A stretch of DNA of 14,272 bases from Pseudomonadota bacterium (GCA_021798375.1 JAJZHU010000025.1:1-14272), one strand, 5' to 3'; shown: positions 6,608 through 14,272, numbered from the stretch's first letter. Notes: generated by a model not told the origin, from the letters alone. Made by a program: numbers and translations.

Positions 6608-7197
6608 GCCGCCAGCAATCCATCATCGAACGCAGTCCGGAACGTGACGACGCGCTGTTGCGCCTGATGGGCGCCGACCCGTTCCCCGGCTGGAATGTCG
6701 CGGGGTTGCGGGCGGTGGCGGGCGAGCACGCGGATTTGCTGTTTCTGGGCGGGGCGGCCGAGATGGTGGAAGCCTCGATCGATCTGGCCGACCGGCGCAT
6801 GGAGGAAGCAGCGGGCGAGATCGACATGGAGGGCTGGCACACGCCGCAACGCATCCGGGCGGTGGTGGCGTTGCGGCTGCAACAGAACCGGCCCCACCGG
6901 GTGGCGATCGGGCGGTCGTTGGTGGTGCTGGGCTTGCCGGGGCGCGGCCTGGTGGCGGCGCGCGCGGCGGCGCGCACGGCGGATTCGATCTGGGTGGCGG
7001 CCGGGGATCAATCGGTGGATTTCAGTTGGTACACCAAGCGGGCGATCCTGGCGCCGATTTATGCGGCGACATTGCTCTATTGGCTGGCCGACCGCGGCGG
7101 TGACGACACGGCGACGCTGGCGTTCTTGGACAAACGTCTGGCCGCGACCGCGGTGATCGGCAAGCTCAGGCGCAGGTTGTTTCCAAAGGCGGCTTAG
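6604..7197 (+). CDS. COQ9-family ubiquinone biosynthesis protein
   Basis: This 197-residue protein matches the COQ9 family, also described in bacteria as the rpsU-divergently transcribed protein. The C-terminal family core is clear: TADSIWVAAGDQSVDFSWYT at 125-144, then KRAILAPIYAATLLYW to 160. In mitochondria COQ9 is a lipid-binding partner of the hydroxylase COQ7 in ubiquinone synthesis, and bacterial members are assumed to act likewise. It overlaps the def stop by 4 bp (ATGA). Its own stop overlaps the stop of the convergent Mo-enzyme gene (bases 7194-7197). The N-terminal third is less conserved. Confidence 0.9.
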   Translation: MSRQQSIIERSPERDDALLRLMGADPFPGWNVAGLRAVAGEHADLLFLGGAAEMVEASIDLADRRMEEAAGEIDMEGWHTPQRIRAVVALRLQQNRPHRVAIGRSLVVLGLPGRGLVAARAAARTADSIWVAAGDQSVDFSWYTKRAILAPIYAATLLYWLADRGGDDTATLAFLDKRLAATAVIGKLRRRLFPKAA

Positions 7198-9329
7198 GGT
7201 GTGATCGCCTCCTCCACCCTGGAAACACGGCACAGCAGCGCGCGCAGTTGATAGGTGCCCATGGCGGGATCGTAGGGGGCCTGGTTGTCGGTCAGCAGAT
7301 TGGCGTTGGATTTCCACACGCCATAGTCCGGGCCGGGTTCTTCGGGGAACCACCAGGCATGTTCGGTGTTGATCACCCGCGCGTCGATGCCGGTGGTGAT
7401 TTTGGCCTTCTGCTTGATGCGTCCACGCTTGGTTTCGATCCACATCCAGTCGCCGCTGGTGATGCCAAGCCGTGCCGCGGTGTCGGGATGGATTTCCGCC
7501 TGGGGGTCGCGCCGCGCCTTGCGCAACCGCCCAATCTGGCGATGTTCCGAGTTGAAGAAATAGGGGATGCGCCCGCCGGTGGTGAGCACGAGCGGAAATT
7601 CCTTGGCGATTTCGGGGCTGCTGACGGGGCTTTCCGGCGGTTCCTCGAAATAGGGCAGTGGCGGATAACCCATGTCTTCAAAGCGCGTGGAATAGAGCTC
7701 GATCTTGCCGGTGGGCGTCTTGAAGCCGCGTTCCTCGTATTTGCGGTATTTAAACGGGATTTTGACGAAGCCTTTTTCACATAGTTCCTCGAAGGTGATG
7801 CCCAGTCCCTTGAGTTGGTCGTTCAACACGTCGCGGACTGGCTCGGTACACGAATCGAGTTTCATCCGCCGGGCCAATTCGACGAAAATCTCCTCGTCGG
7901 CCATGCATTCGCCCACCCGTACCGCGCGTTGCTGACCCAGAACGACGTTGGCGGCGATGGTTGGCAGACCGGCGAGCTGATCCAGTTCGGGCCATGACGC
8001 GGCGGGAAGCACGATATCGGCCAGCTCCGCCGTTGGCGTCATGAACAGATCCGCATTGACGATGAAATCGAGCTTCATCAGCGATTCGTAAACCTGCGAC
8101 GTGTTGGCATAGGTGGTCAGGGCGTTGCTGCCGAACATCAGAAAGGCCTTGACCGGATAGGGCACGCCCTCGCGCATGGCTTGCAGCAGGGTGGGGATGT
8201 GGGCGGCGGGCAGATCGGCGCCTTCGCCGGCCAGCAGCTTGAAGCGGTCGGCGCCCAGCCGCTTGGCATTGGCCTCGGGGGTGAGTTTTTCGATCAGGCT
8301 GGGGAAGCGGCCGAGACCTTTCATGCCGAACACCCAACCGCCGGGCACGTCGATGTTGCCGGTGAGCACGGGCAGCATCGACAGCGCGCGGATGGTCTGG
8401 ATGCATTTGGGTGTGTGTTCGATGGCGCAGCCCCATTCCAGCAGTGATGGCTTGATGGCGGCGAACAGACGGGCGGCGGCGCGGATTTTATCGGCGGGCA
8501 CCCAGGTGATCGGTTCGGCCCATTCGGGGGTGTATTGCGCGACATGTTTGGCCAGGGCGTCGAAGCCGTGGGTCCATTCGCGCACGAATGGTTCGTCGTA
8601 AAGTTTTTCGCCGATGATCACGTTGAGCATGGCAAGGCCCAGCGCATCGTCGGTGCCGGGGCGCAGTTGCAGCCAGATTTCGGCGCGCTTCGCCAGTTCG
8701 GTTTCGCGCGGGTCGACCACGATGATGCGTGGATTATGGGCGAGCGCCTCGCGGACGTTGAAGCGGGTCTCGCCGTCGGGGCCGGAATTGATGGGATTAT
8801 GGCCCCAGAACATGATGCATTTGGCGGGAACGTCGCCGGTGAAATCGCTGACGGGGAAATCCCCCATGGTCAGGATGCAGGTGTTCACCCTGGGGTGAAA
8901 ACACTGCGCGAAGCCCGGCTCGCACCAATTGGGAGTGCCGAGCGCGTGGCCGAAACGGGAAACCCAGCGGATGTGATGCCGCCCGGTGCCGGTGCCAAGG
9001 GCGATGGCCTCGGCGCCGTATTCGCTGCGGATCGCCAGCAACCGGGTTGAAATTTCGTCGAGCGCGTCATCCCAGGAAATGCGCTCCCACTGGCCCGAAC
9101 CGCGCTTGCCGATGCGGCGCATGGGGTATTTCAGCCGGTCGGGGTGGTAAACCAGATCGCGCGTGACCGTGCCGATCGGGCACAACGCGCCGTGATTCAG
9201 CGGTGAGTCGGGGTCGCCCTCGACCTTGATCAATTCGCCGTCTTTCACATGAAGCAAGGCGCCACAGCCGCCGTGGCAACTGCGGCAGACGCTTTTCAAA
9301 ATCACGGTAGCGGAATCACTGTCGCTCAT
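7194..9329 (-). CDS. Molybdopterin-bis-PGD oxidoreductase (DMSO-reductase superfamily)
   Basis: This 711-residue catalytic subunit is soluble, with no twin-arginine signal. It starts with a [4Fe-4S] site C15-x2-C18-x3-C22-x27-C50. The Mo/W and bis-PGD domains follow, and the dinucleotide-binding domain (about 590-711) includes FPLVLTTGGRIPYFFNSEH. By comparison with formate dehydrogenase H, C143 in GFAQCFHPR sits where the metal-ligating selenocysteine or cysteine would be. After the last cluster cysteine the usual basic residue is replaced by Pro-Ile (CPIG). Members of this broad group include formate dehydrogenases, polysulfide/thiosulfate reductases and acetylene hydratase, so the reaction is open. 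I chose the ATG at 9329 because AAGGAAA lies just upstream. An earlier start at 9371 would overlap the VOC gene. It is the last gene of the five-gene run, with no FeS, diaphorase or membrane subunit in view. Confidence 0.9.
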   Translation of the reverse strand: MSDSDSATVILKSVCRSCHGGCGALLHVKDGELIKVEGDPDSPLNHGALCPIGTVTRDLVYHPDRLKYPMRRIGKRGSGQWERISWDDALDEISTRLLAIRSEYGAEAIALGTGTGRHHIRWVSRFGHALGTPNWCEPGFAQCFHPRVNTCILTMGDFPVSDFTGDVPAKCIMFWGHNPINSGPDGETRFNVREALAHNPRIIVVDPRETELAKRAEIWLQLRPGTDDALGLAMLNVIIGEKLYDEPFVREWTHGFDALAKHVAQYTPEWAEPITWVPADKIRAAARLFAAIKPSLLEWGCAIEHTPKCIQTIRALSMLPVLTGNIDVPGGWVFGMKGLGRFPSLIEKLTPEANAKRLGADRFKLLAGEGADLPAAHIPTLLQAMREGVPYPVKAFLMFGSNALTTYANTSQVYESLMKLDFIVNADLFMTPTAELADIVLPAASWPELDQLAGLPTIAANVVLGQQRAVRVGECMADEEIFVELARRMKLDSCTEPVRDVLNDQLKGLGITFEELCEKGFVKIPFKYRKYEERGFKTPTGKIELYSTRFEDMGYPPLPYFEEPPESPVSSPEIAKEFPLVLTTGGRIPYFFNSEHRQIGRLRKARRDPQAEIHPDTAARLGITSGDWMWIETKRGRIKQKAKITTGIDARVINTEHAWWFPEEPGPDYGVWKSNANLLTDNQAPYDPAMGTYQLRALLCRVSRVEEAITP

Positions 9330-9343
9330 GGACGTTTTCCTTA

Positions 9344-9889
9344 TTATTGTTCGGGGCGAGCCGGGTGCCACAAACGGCGATCGGTTTCGCGTTCGTAGCC
9401 TTTGCCGTTGGGAAAGCTCACCAACTCAAGCTGCATACCCCAGGGTGACAGAAAATAGACCCAGGTCTGGCCGCCGTTGGCGCCGCCGGTTCGCACGGTT
9501 GGCGCGCCCAGAACCCGCACCCCATTGGCTTTCAGATAGGCCACGGCGGCGTCGATGTCGTCCACGTAGAAGGCGAGATGATGGCCGCCCACGTCGCTGT
9601 TTTTTGGCGGCGCGGGGTTTTGATCGGGGGCCTCGTATTCGAATAGTTCGAAATTGGAGCCATGGCGGCAGCGCAGGAATTTCAGCCGCTTCATCACCGT
9701 GCGGGGGTGGACATTGAGATGGCTGGCCATCCAATCGCCTGCGGTGTCCTGGAACGGGCCCAATTCGTAAAACGGCTCGCAGCCGATCACGTTGACAAAG
9801 AACGCCACCGCCTCGTCGAGATTGGGGACGGTGAAACCGATATGGTCGGTTCCTCTTAGGCCGGGCAGGCCGACCGCTTTGGATGACAT
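9344..9889 (-). CDS. VOC-family (glyoxalase/extradiol dioxygenase fold) protein
   Basis: This 181-residue protein has two paired beta-alpha-beta-beta-beta modules. Likely metal ligands are H16 (GTDHIGFTV), E81 or E84 (NFELFEYE), H103 or H104 (GGHHLAFYV) and E155 (GMQLELVSF), the four-site pattern of metal-using VOC enzymes. These include epimerases, glyoxalases, ring-cleaving dioxygenases and sugar-derived cyclitol epimerases, and the sequence alone does not decide among them. It starts 9 bp past the E1 stop codon. The ribosome site TAGGAGG begins inside that stop codon, so translation is probably coupled. The Mo-enzyme gene starts 14 bp after its stop. Given its place between two catabolic-type enzymes, an isomerisation or oxygenation step of the same pathway is likely. 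Confidence 0.88.
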   Translation of the reverse strand: MSSKAVGLPGLRGTDHIGFTVPNLDEAVAFFVNVIGCEPFYELGPFQDTAGDWMASHLNVHPRTVMKRLKFLRCRHGSNFELFEYEAPDQNPAPPKNSDVGGHHLAFYVDDIDAAVAYLKANGVRVLGAPTVRTGGANGGQTWVYFLSPWGMQLELVSFPNGKGYERETDRRLWHPARPEQ

Positions 9890-9898
9890 CGAGGCCTC

Positions 9899-12091
9899 CT
9901 ATTCCGCTGCCAGACGTTGACCGATTTCAGCCATCGCGCGCACCAATCCCGCACGTATTTCCTCGGCGCCGACAAACGCCGCGCGTTCCAGCACTTTGGA
10001 CACGCTGGGAGCTGCTTCGCCGCCGTGGATGCGTTGAACCGGGGCATCGAGCCAATCGAAAAACCGGCGTTGCACCTCGTCGACCACCAAAGCGCCGTAG
10101 GAAGCGGTTAGCCCGCCTTGTTCCAGCACCACCACATTGTTGGTTTTGCGGATGCTGTCGCCGATGGTGTCCCAATCTAGTCCGGCGCGGTCGAGCGAGC
10201 GCAAATCGACGACTTCGATGTCCAATCCCATGTCGTCGGCGATTTTGACCGCCAACGGCACCATCGCCAGATAGGTCAGCACCGTCAGCTTTGAGCCGCG
10301 CCGCACCAGCTTGGCCTTGCCCAGCGGGATGTAATAATCGAGATCCTGCAGCGGCCCCGGACCGGTGGAGGTGTAAAGCCCGACATGTTCGATCACCAGC
10401 ACGGGGTCCTGGCAGCGCAGCGCGCTGTTCATCAGCCCGACATAATCGAACGGCGTCGATGGGGCGACGATGCGCCAACCCGGCCAGGCGGCGTAAAGCC
10501 CGGCGGGATCCATCGAATGTTGCGCGCCATAGCCCGTGCCGATGGCCACTTTGGTGCGCAGCACCAGCGGCATGGGGGTTTCGCCGCCGAACATATGACG
10601 CGCCTTGGCGATCTGATTGAACAATTGATCGGCGGCGACCAGGGCGAAATCGGCATACATCAGTTCGATCACCGGACGATAGAGTCCGTCCATGGCGATG
10701 CCGCCGCCGACGCCGGCGAAAGCCTGTTCGGTGATCGGGGTTGGCACGATCCGGCCGGGAAAGCGATCGAACAGGCCGCGGGTGGCGCCGTTGGTGCCGC
10801 CTTTCAGGCGATGAATGTCCTCGCCGAAGATGACGAGGTCGTCTTCAAGCTCCATCCGCCTTGCCATCACCCCGGCCACCGCGTCGATGAATTTCATCTC
10901 GCCCACCGGGCCGCTGGCGGTTTCCAATTCCTCGGTGCGGACGCCGCTCAGTTCGGAAAGATTGCCGCGCACGCCTTGGTCGCGAAATTCCGGGTGCGGC
11001 CACAGGCTGGGGATGATGCGGCGCTTGTTGCCGTCGGGTTCGGTCACGCGCTCGGCGGTTTGGCGCATGGCTTCTTCGGCGCGGAATCGAATGGCCTGAT
11101 CCTCGCCTTCGGTCAGCCAGCCGCGCTCGATCATTTCACGCGCCACGCGCCGGATTGCGTCGCGTTGGCGCCAGGATTGTTCTTCGTCCTTGCTGCGATA
11201 GCCGAAGGCGCTGCCGGGCAGGGGGCCGCTGTGGTGCAGATAGCGATAGAGCACGGCCTCGATGACGGTGGGGCCGCCACCGCTGCGCATGATCTCCAGC
11301 GCCATTCTGGTGGCGGCGTGAACGGCCACGGGGTCCATGCCGTCCACCCGGAACGAGGGAATGCCGAACGCCAGCCCCCGGGCCGACAGGCGCGTTTCCT
11401 TGGTGGCCTCGGTCAGCGTGGTGGAAACGGCGTAGGCGTTGTTTTCCACAAAGAAGCAAATCGGCAGTTGCCATAGCGCCGCGAGATTCATCGATTCAGG
11501 CACCGCGCCGATATTGGCGGCGCCGTCGCCGAAATAGCTGAACACCACATTGCCAGTTCCCTGGCGTTTTTTCGACCAGGCGAGGCCGGTGGCCAGCGGA
11601 ACGCCGCCGCCGACGATGGCGTTGGTGCCCTGCGCACCGGCTTCGGCCCAACGCAGATGCATCGATCCGCCCCGGCCCTGGCAGAATCCGGGCGACAGGC
11701 CCATGATTTCCGCCAGCGTGCGGTAGAGAAAATGGGAGATCGCGGGGTCCATCGCGGCGCTGGCGAGGTTGCAGCCGCCGTCCTCGATGTGCTTCAGGCC
11801 CTTGGCGAGAAACTGATGATGGCCGCGGTGAGAGCCGGTGATGAGATCGTGACTGTTCAGCAAATCCAGCGAAGCAACCGTGGCGCCTTCCTGGCCGATG
11901 CTGGAGTGGGCCGGACCATGCACCAATCCTTCGCCTTCAAGCCGCAAGACGGATTCTTCGAAGGCGCGGATCAAATGCAGGCGATGCAGCATTTTCAACA
12001 GCCGTTCCTGGCCGATGTCGTTCCAATCTTCCGGGGTGGAGCGAATCTCCTTCCAGGCCGCCGCGGGGGCAAGGTCCATAATTATCGTCAT
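9899..12091 (-). CDS. Fused alpha-beta TPP-dependent 2-oxoacid dehydrogenase E1
   Basis: This 730-residue protein joins the two E1 subunits of the pyruvate/branched-chain/acetoin dehydrogenase type in one chain. The alpha part (about 30-345) has SHRGHHQFLAKG at 87-98, GRGGSMHL at 139-146 and an exact TPP motif GDG(188-190)-x26-NN(217-218). A linker of about 45 residues leads to the beta part (about 395-725), with FGEDI at 422-426, the TPP-contacting glutamate E455 in TEQAF, and a beta-type C-terminal domain. I chose the ATG at 12091, which has GAGGGA upstream. A TTG two codons earlier is possible. No E2 or E3 gene is in the window, so it may use E2/E3 from elsewhere, or act as a stand-alone decarboxylase or ligase. 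Substrate unknown. Confidence 0.92.
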   Translation of the reverse strand: MTIIMDLAPAAAWKEIRSTPEDWNDIGQERLLKMLHRLHLIRAFEESVLRLEGEGLVHGPAHSSIGQEGATVASLDLLNSHDLITGSHRGHHQFLAKGLKHIEDGGCNLASAAMDPAISHFLYRTLAEIMGLSPGFCQGRGGSMHLRWAEAGAQGTNAIVGGGVPLATGLAWSKKRQGTGNVVFSYFGDGAANIGAVPESMNLAALWQLPICFFVENNAYAVSTTLTEATKETRLSARGLAFGIPSFRVDGMDPVAVHAATRMALEIMRSGGGPTVIEAVLYRYLHHSGPLPGSAFGYRSKDEEQSWRQRDAIRRVAREMIERGWLTEGEDQAIRFRAEEAMRQTAERVTEPDGNKRRIIPSLWPHPEFRDQGVRGNLSELSGVRTEELETASGPVGEMKFIDAVAGVMARRMELEDDLVIFGEDIHRLKGGTNGATRGLFDRFPGRIVPTPITEQAFAGVGGGIAMDGLYRPVIELMYADFALVAADQLFNQIAKARHMFGGETPMPLVLRTKVAIGTGYGAQHSMDPAGLYAAWPGWRIVAPSTPFDYVGLMNSALRCQDPVLVIEHVGLYTSTGPGPLQDLDYYIPLGKAKLVRRGSKLTVLTYLAMVPLAVKIADDMGLDIEVVDLRSLDRAGLDWDTIGDSIRKTNNVVVLEQGGLTASYGALVVDEVQRRFFDWLDAPVQRIHGGEAAPSVSKVLERAAFVGAEEIRAGLVRAMAEIGQRLAAE

Positions 12092-12122
12092 GTCCAAATT
12101 CCCTCGTTTTCCTCGCTTGGGC

Positions 12123-13157
12123 TCAGGCGCAAGCCAGAACGCCTGCGCGGTGGCGCTGCGTTTTGGCGGCGAAGCGGTCGATCACCTCGATCACATCATC
12201 GACCACCTGCTTGCCGACGCCGTCGGTGATGAAAACCATGCGGCTGCGGTGATCTTCCGTGGGCCAGCCATCCAGCCATGATAATTCGTGCAGCACCGTC
12301 TGGGCGCCTTGCAAAACAGCGGGTCGCAAGGGGCTTTCGGCGATGTTCAGCAGCCCCTTTATCCGCAGCAGGCGCGGCCCGAGATTGTCGGTGAGCGCAC
12401 GCAATATAAGGTGGAGCACCTCATGCGGGATCGGTTCGGGGCGCACGATGCAAAAGGATTTGATGTCGGCGCCGTGCGGCTGGGCGTGGTCGCTGTTGAT
12501 TTGCCGCCAGCGCAGGGTTGTCTCGAATTCATAGTCGGGAAGCTCGATGCAAGACGCCAGCAGACTGTTGGCGCGCAGACCTTCCGCGGCCTCCAAGACC
12601 AGCGCCGCCGGATTGATGGCGCGCAGTTGCACTGTCAATTGATCGATCGATGCACGGTCGCCCAGCAGATCCGTCTTGGTCAGCACCAGCCGGTCGGCCA
12701 TGGCCGCCTGCCGGGCGGATTCGGGGTGGTTTTCAAGCGTGGCAAGACCATTGATCGCATCGACGGTGGCGATGATGCCGCCCAGCGAATATTGGCTGTT
12801 GATGACCGGATCGGTGAGAATCAGCCCGATCACCGAACAGGGATCCGCAAGCCCGGTGGTTTCGATCACCACCCGGTCGAATTTCGGCATCGATCCCAGC
12901 CCGCGGCGATAGATCAGATCGCGCAGGGTGTTGACCAGATCTCCCTTCACCGAACAGCACAAACAGCCGTTGGTAAGCAGGATGATCTGATCGCTGCTGC
13001 TTTCGATCAGATGGTGGTCGAGCCCGATTTCACCGAACTCGTTGACCACCACCACGGTTCCGGCCGCGTTGCCGTCGCGTAACAGGCCATTCAGCAGCGT
13101 CGTCTTGCCGCTGCCGAGGAAGCCTGTGATCACGCTGATCGGAATTCTGGCCATCAT
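12123..13157 (-). CDS. CobW/COG0523-type G3E GTPase (putative metallochaperone)
   Basis: This 344-residue protein has the G3E GTPase plan. Walker A is GFLGSGKTT (12-20), the metal-binding motif is GCLCC (64-68; C65, C67, C68), Walker B with ETTG lies near 107, TKTD stands in place of the guanine-specific NKxD, and a CobW C-terminal domain occupies about 225-335. COG0523 proteins deliver or insert metals (Zn, Co, Fe, Mn) into client enzymes. Two ATG codons are adjacent (13157 and 13154), with AAGGGCGAGG upstream serving either. The gene follows the M24 gene by 15 bp and precedes the E1 gene by 31 bp. Among the operon's products, the M24 and VOC proteins are the natural candidate clients (inference). 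There is no long histidine stretch. Confidence 0.92.
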   Translation of the reverse strand: MMARIPISVITGFLGSGKTTLLNGLLRDGNAAGTVVVVNEFGEIGLDHHLIESSSDQIILLTNGCLCCSVKGDLVNTLRDLIYRRGLGSMPKFDRVVIETTGLADPCSVIGLILTDPVINSQYSLGGIIATVDAINGLATLENHPESARQAAMADRLVLTKTDLLGDRASIDQLTVQLRAINPAALVLEAAEGLRANSLLASCIELPDYEFETTLRWRQINSDHAQPHGADIKSFCIVRPEPIPHEVLHLILRALTDNLGPRLLRIKGLLNIAESPLRPAVLQGAQTVLHELSWLDGWPTEDHRSRMVFITDGVGKQVVDDVIEVIDRFAAKTQRHRAGVLACA

Positions 13158-13172
13158 GCCTCGCCCTTGGAA

Positions 13173-14272
13173 TCAGAACACGTCGCAGCCGGGAAGGCCG
13201 CAGGAAATCAGGCGATCGGACGGGAAATTGGTGATCACCTCGCAGCCGTCCTTGGTGACAACCACCTCTTCCTCGATCCGCGCGGCGCCGGAGCCATCGG
13301 CGGCGCCTTTCCAGGTTTCGACCGCAAACACCATGCCTTCCTTGAGCACGGTATTGTGGCCCGAAAAGCGGCGGCTGATGATCGGGCGCTCCCACAGCGA
13401 CAGGCCGATGCCATGGCCATATTGCAGCAGAAATGCCTCGTCCTCGTTGCGATAGCCGAATTCCTCGGCGGCGGGCCAAGCCGATGCGACTTCGTCCACT
13501 GTCGCGCCGGGCCGAATGGCGTCGATCGACGCGCTGATCCATTTGGAGGCTGTCTCGTAGGCTTCGATCTGGTGCTTGTTGGGTTCGCCGCAGACGAAGG
13601 TGCGATAGTAGCAGGTGCGATAGCCGTTGTAGGAATGCATGATGTCCAGATACACCATGTCGCCGGGCTGGATGATCCGGTCCGAAAACGTGTGCGAATG
13701 CGGCGTGCCGCGTGGACCGGAGACGGAGTTGATGCACTCCACCCGTTCCGACCCCAGACGGAACAGGCGATCGTGGGCGATGGCCACCAGATCGCTTTCG
13801 CGCGCGCCGGGGCGGATGGCTTTGCAGATGTCGTAATAGGTGGCGTCCACCATGCCGGCGGCGACCTTGAGCAGTTCGATCTCCTCGGCGGTTTTCACCT
13901 CGCGGGCGTCGAGCATGGCCTGTTGCCCGTCCACCACTTCGATCCCCGCGGCTTCGAGCGCGCGCAGCATCGGCAATTCGAGCAGATCGATCCCCAGTGG
14001 CTTTCCGGTGATGCCGTAATGGGCCATCATCTTTTTGATCTGCTTGGCAAAGTCGATCTGCGCGCCAACATCGGGCGGCAGCGCGCCTTGCAGGTTGCTG
14101 ATCGGGGCGGCCACGCGATCGGCGATCCAGGGAGAGCTGATGCGTTTGGCCGGCGGGGCGGGATCCCACAGATAGGGTTCGCCGTCCGCCGGGCACAAGG
14201 CGTAGCGATCGAACTTGTCGCGCGCCCACTCGCCGATATGGGTGCCGGTGATATAGCGGACGTTGTCCACAT
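13173..14272 (-). CDS. M24-family (creatinase/prolidase fold) protein, 5' end cut by window
   Basis: About 365 residues are visible. The frame runs off the window end at the N-terminus, and the visible part starts VDNVRYITGTHIGEW, a motif normally some tens of residues into the N-terminal creatinase domain. The pita-bread domain follows from about 130. Numbering from the first complete codon, D209 (VYLDIMHSYNGYR), H286 (YGHGIGL), E318 (FAVETW) and E333 (RIEEE) fit the M24 metal ligands. The second aspartate is replaced by C220 (YRTCYYRTF), and the catalytic histidine of the usual HExP is W293 (WERP). The creatinase/prolidase fold also hosts creatinase, ectoine hydrolase and the DMSP lyase DddP, so this need not be a peptidase. 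It is the first visible gene of the five-gene run and ends 15 bp before the GTPase gene. Confidence 0.88.
   Translation of the reverse strand, partial: VDNVRYITGTHIGEWARDKFDRYALCPADGEPYLWDPAPPAKRISSPWIADRVAAPISNLQGALPPDVGAQIDFAKQIKKMMAHYGITGKPLGIDLLELPMLRALEAAGIEVVDGQQAMLDAREVKTAEEIELLKVAAGMVDATYYDICKAIRPGARESDLVAIAHDRLFRLGSERVECINSVSGPRGTPHSHTFSDRIIQPGDMVYLDIMHSYNGYRTCYYRTFVCGEPNKHQIEAYETASKWISASIDAIRPGATVDEVASAWPAAEEFGYRNEDEAFLLQYGHGIGLSLWERPIISRRFSGHNTVLKEGMVFAVETWKGAADGSGAARIEEEVVVTKDGCEVITNFPSDRLISCGLPGCDVF

Noticed and set aside
9330..9371. Longer start for the Mo enzyme (14 extra residues), possibly a signal peptide
   Set aside because: It overlaps the VOC gene, lacks a twin-arginine or hydrophobic segment, and the ATG at 9329 has AAGGAAA directly upstream.
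10385..11476. Plus-strand frame of 363 codons opposite the E1 gene
   Set aside because: It is the antisense of an intact TPP-dependent E1, has an alanine/glycine/histidine-rich composition and no recognisable motif.

Overview
The window is a GC-rich, ordinary-looking chromosomal segment of an alphaproteobacterium. The S21 protein, the COQ9 gene sitting divergent to rpsU, and the carboxynorspermidine-type polyamine route all fit this. The T-rich hairpin repeats that close two genes remind me of intergenic elements in Acetobacteraceae (Rhodospirillales), so that family is my best guess, though I could not search for it. I see no tRNA, rRNA, CRISPR array, integrase or transposase.

Layout. (1) 1-407 holds no credible gene, only intergenic repeats. 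(2) 408-2800 is a quinone/electrophile-type module: a LysR regulator on the minus strand, divergent from a pirin-wrbA pair on the plus strand. (3) 2801-3010 is a second repeat cluster built from the same kinds of parts as 1-407. (4) 3011-5463, minus strand, is the alternative spermidine pathway: carboxynorspermidine synthase followed by carboxynorspermidine decarboxylase, with a perfect 13-bp hairpin between them. (5) 5640-7197 contains rpsU (minus) and, divergent from it, def-COQ9 (plus) with overlapping stop and start codons. (6) 7194-14272, all minus strand, is a tightly packed run of five genes. In transcription order these are an M24 (creatinase/prolidase-fold) protein cut by the window edge, a COG0523/CobW-type GTPase, a fused alpha-beta TPP-dependent E1 dehydrogenase, a VOC (glyoxalase-fold) protein and a molybdopterin-bis-PGD oxidoreductase. 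Gaps are only 9-25 bp, so this is very likely one operon whose promoter lies outside the window.

How they work together. Regions 2, 4 and 5 are recognisable housekeeping or stress modules. Region 6 is the most interesting part. Four catalytic folds that handle small organic molecules (hydrolase or lyase, 2-oxoacid dehydrogenase or decarboxylase, VOC isomerase or dioxygenase, Mo/W enzyme) are combined with a metallochaperone-type GTPase. I know of no described pathway with this combination. The M24 member lacks residues normally required for peptidase activity, the E1 has no E2/E3 beside it, and the Mo enzyme has no electron-transfer subunits beside it. I infer a catabolic or detoxifying pathway for an unidentified small molecule. 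The substrate cannot be read from the sequence.
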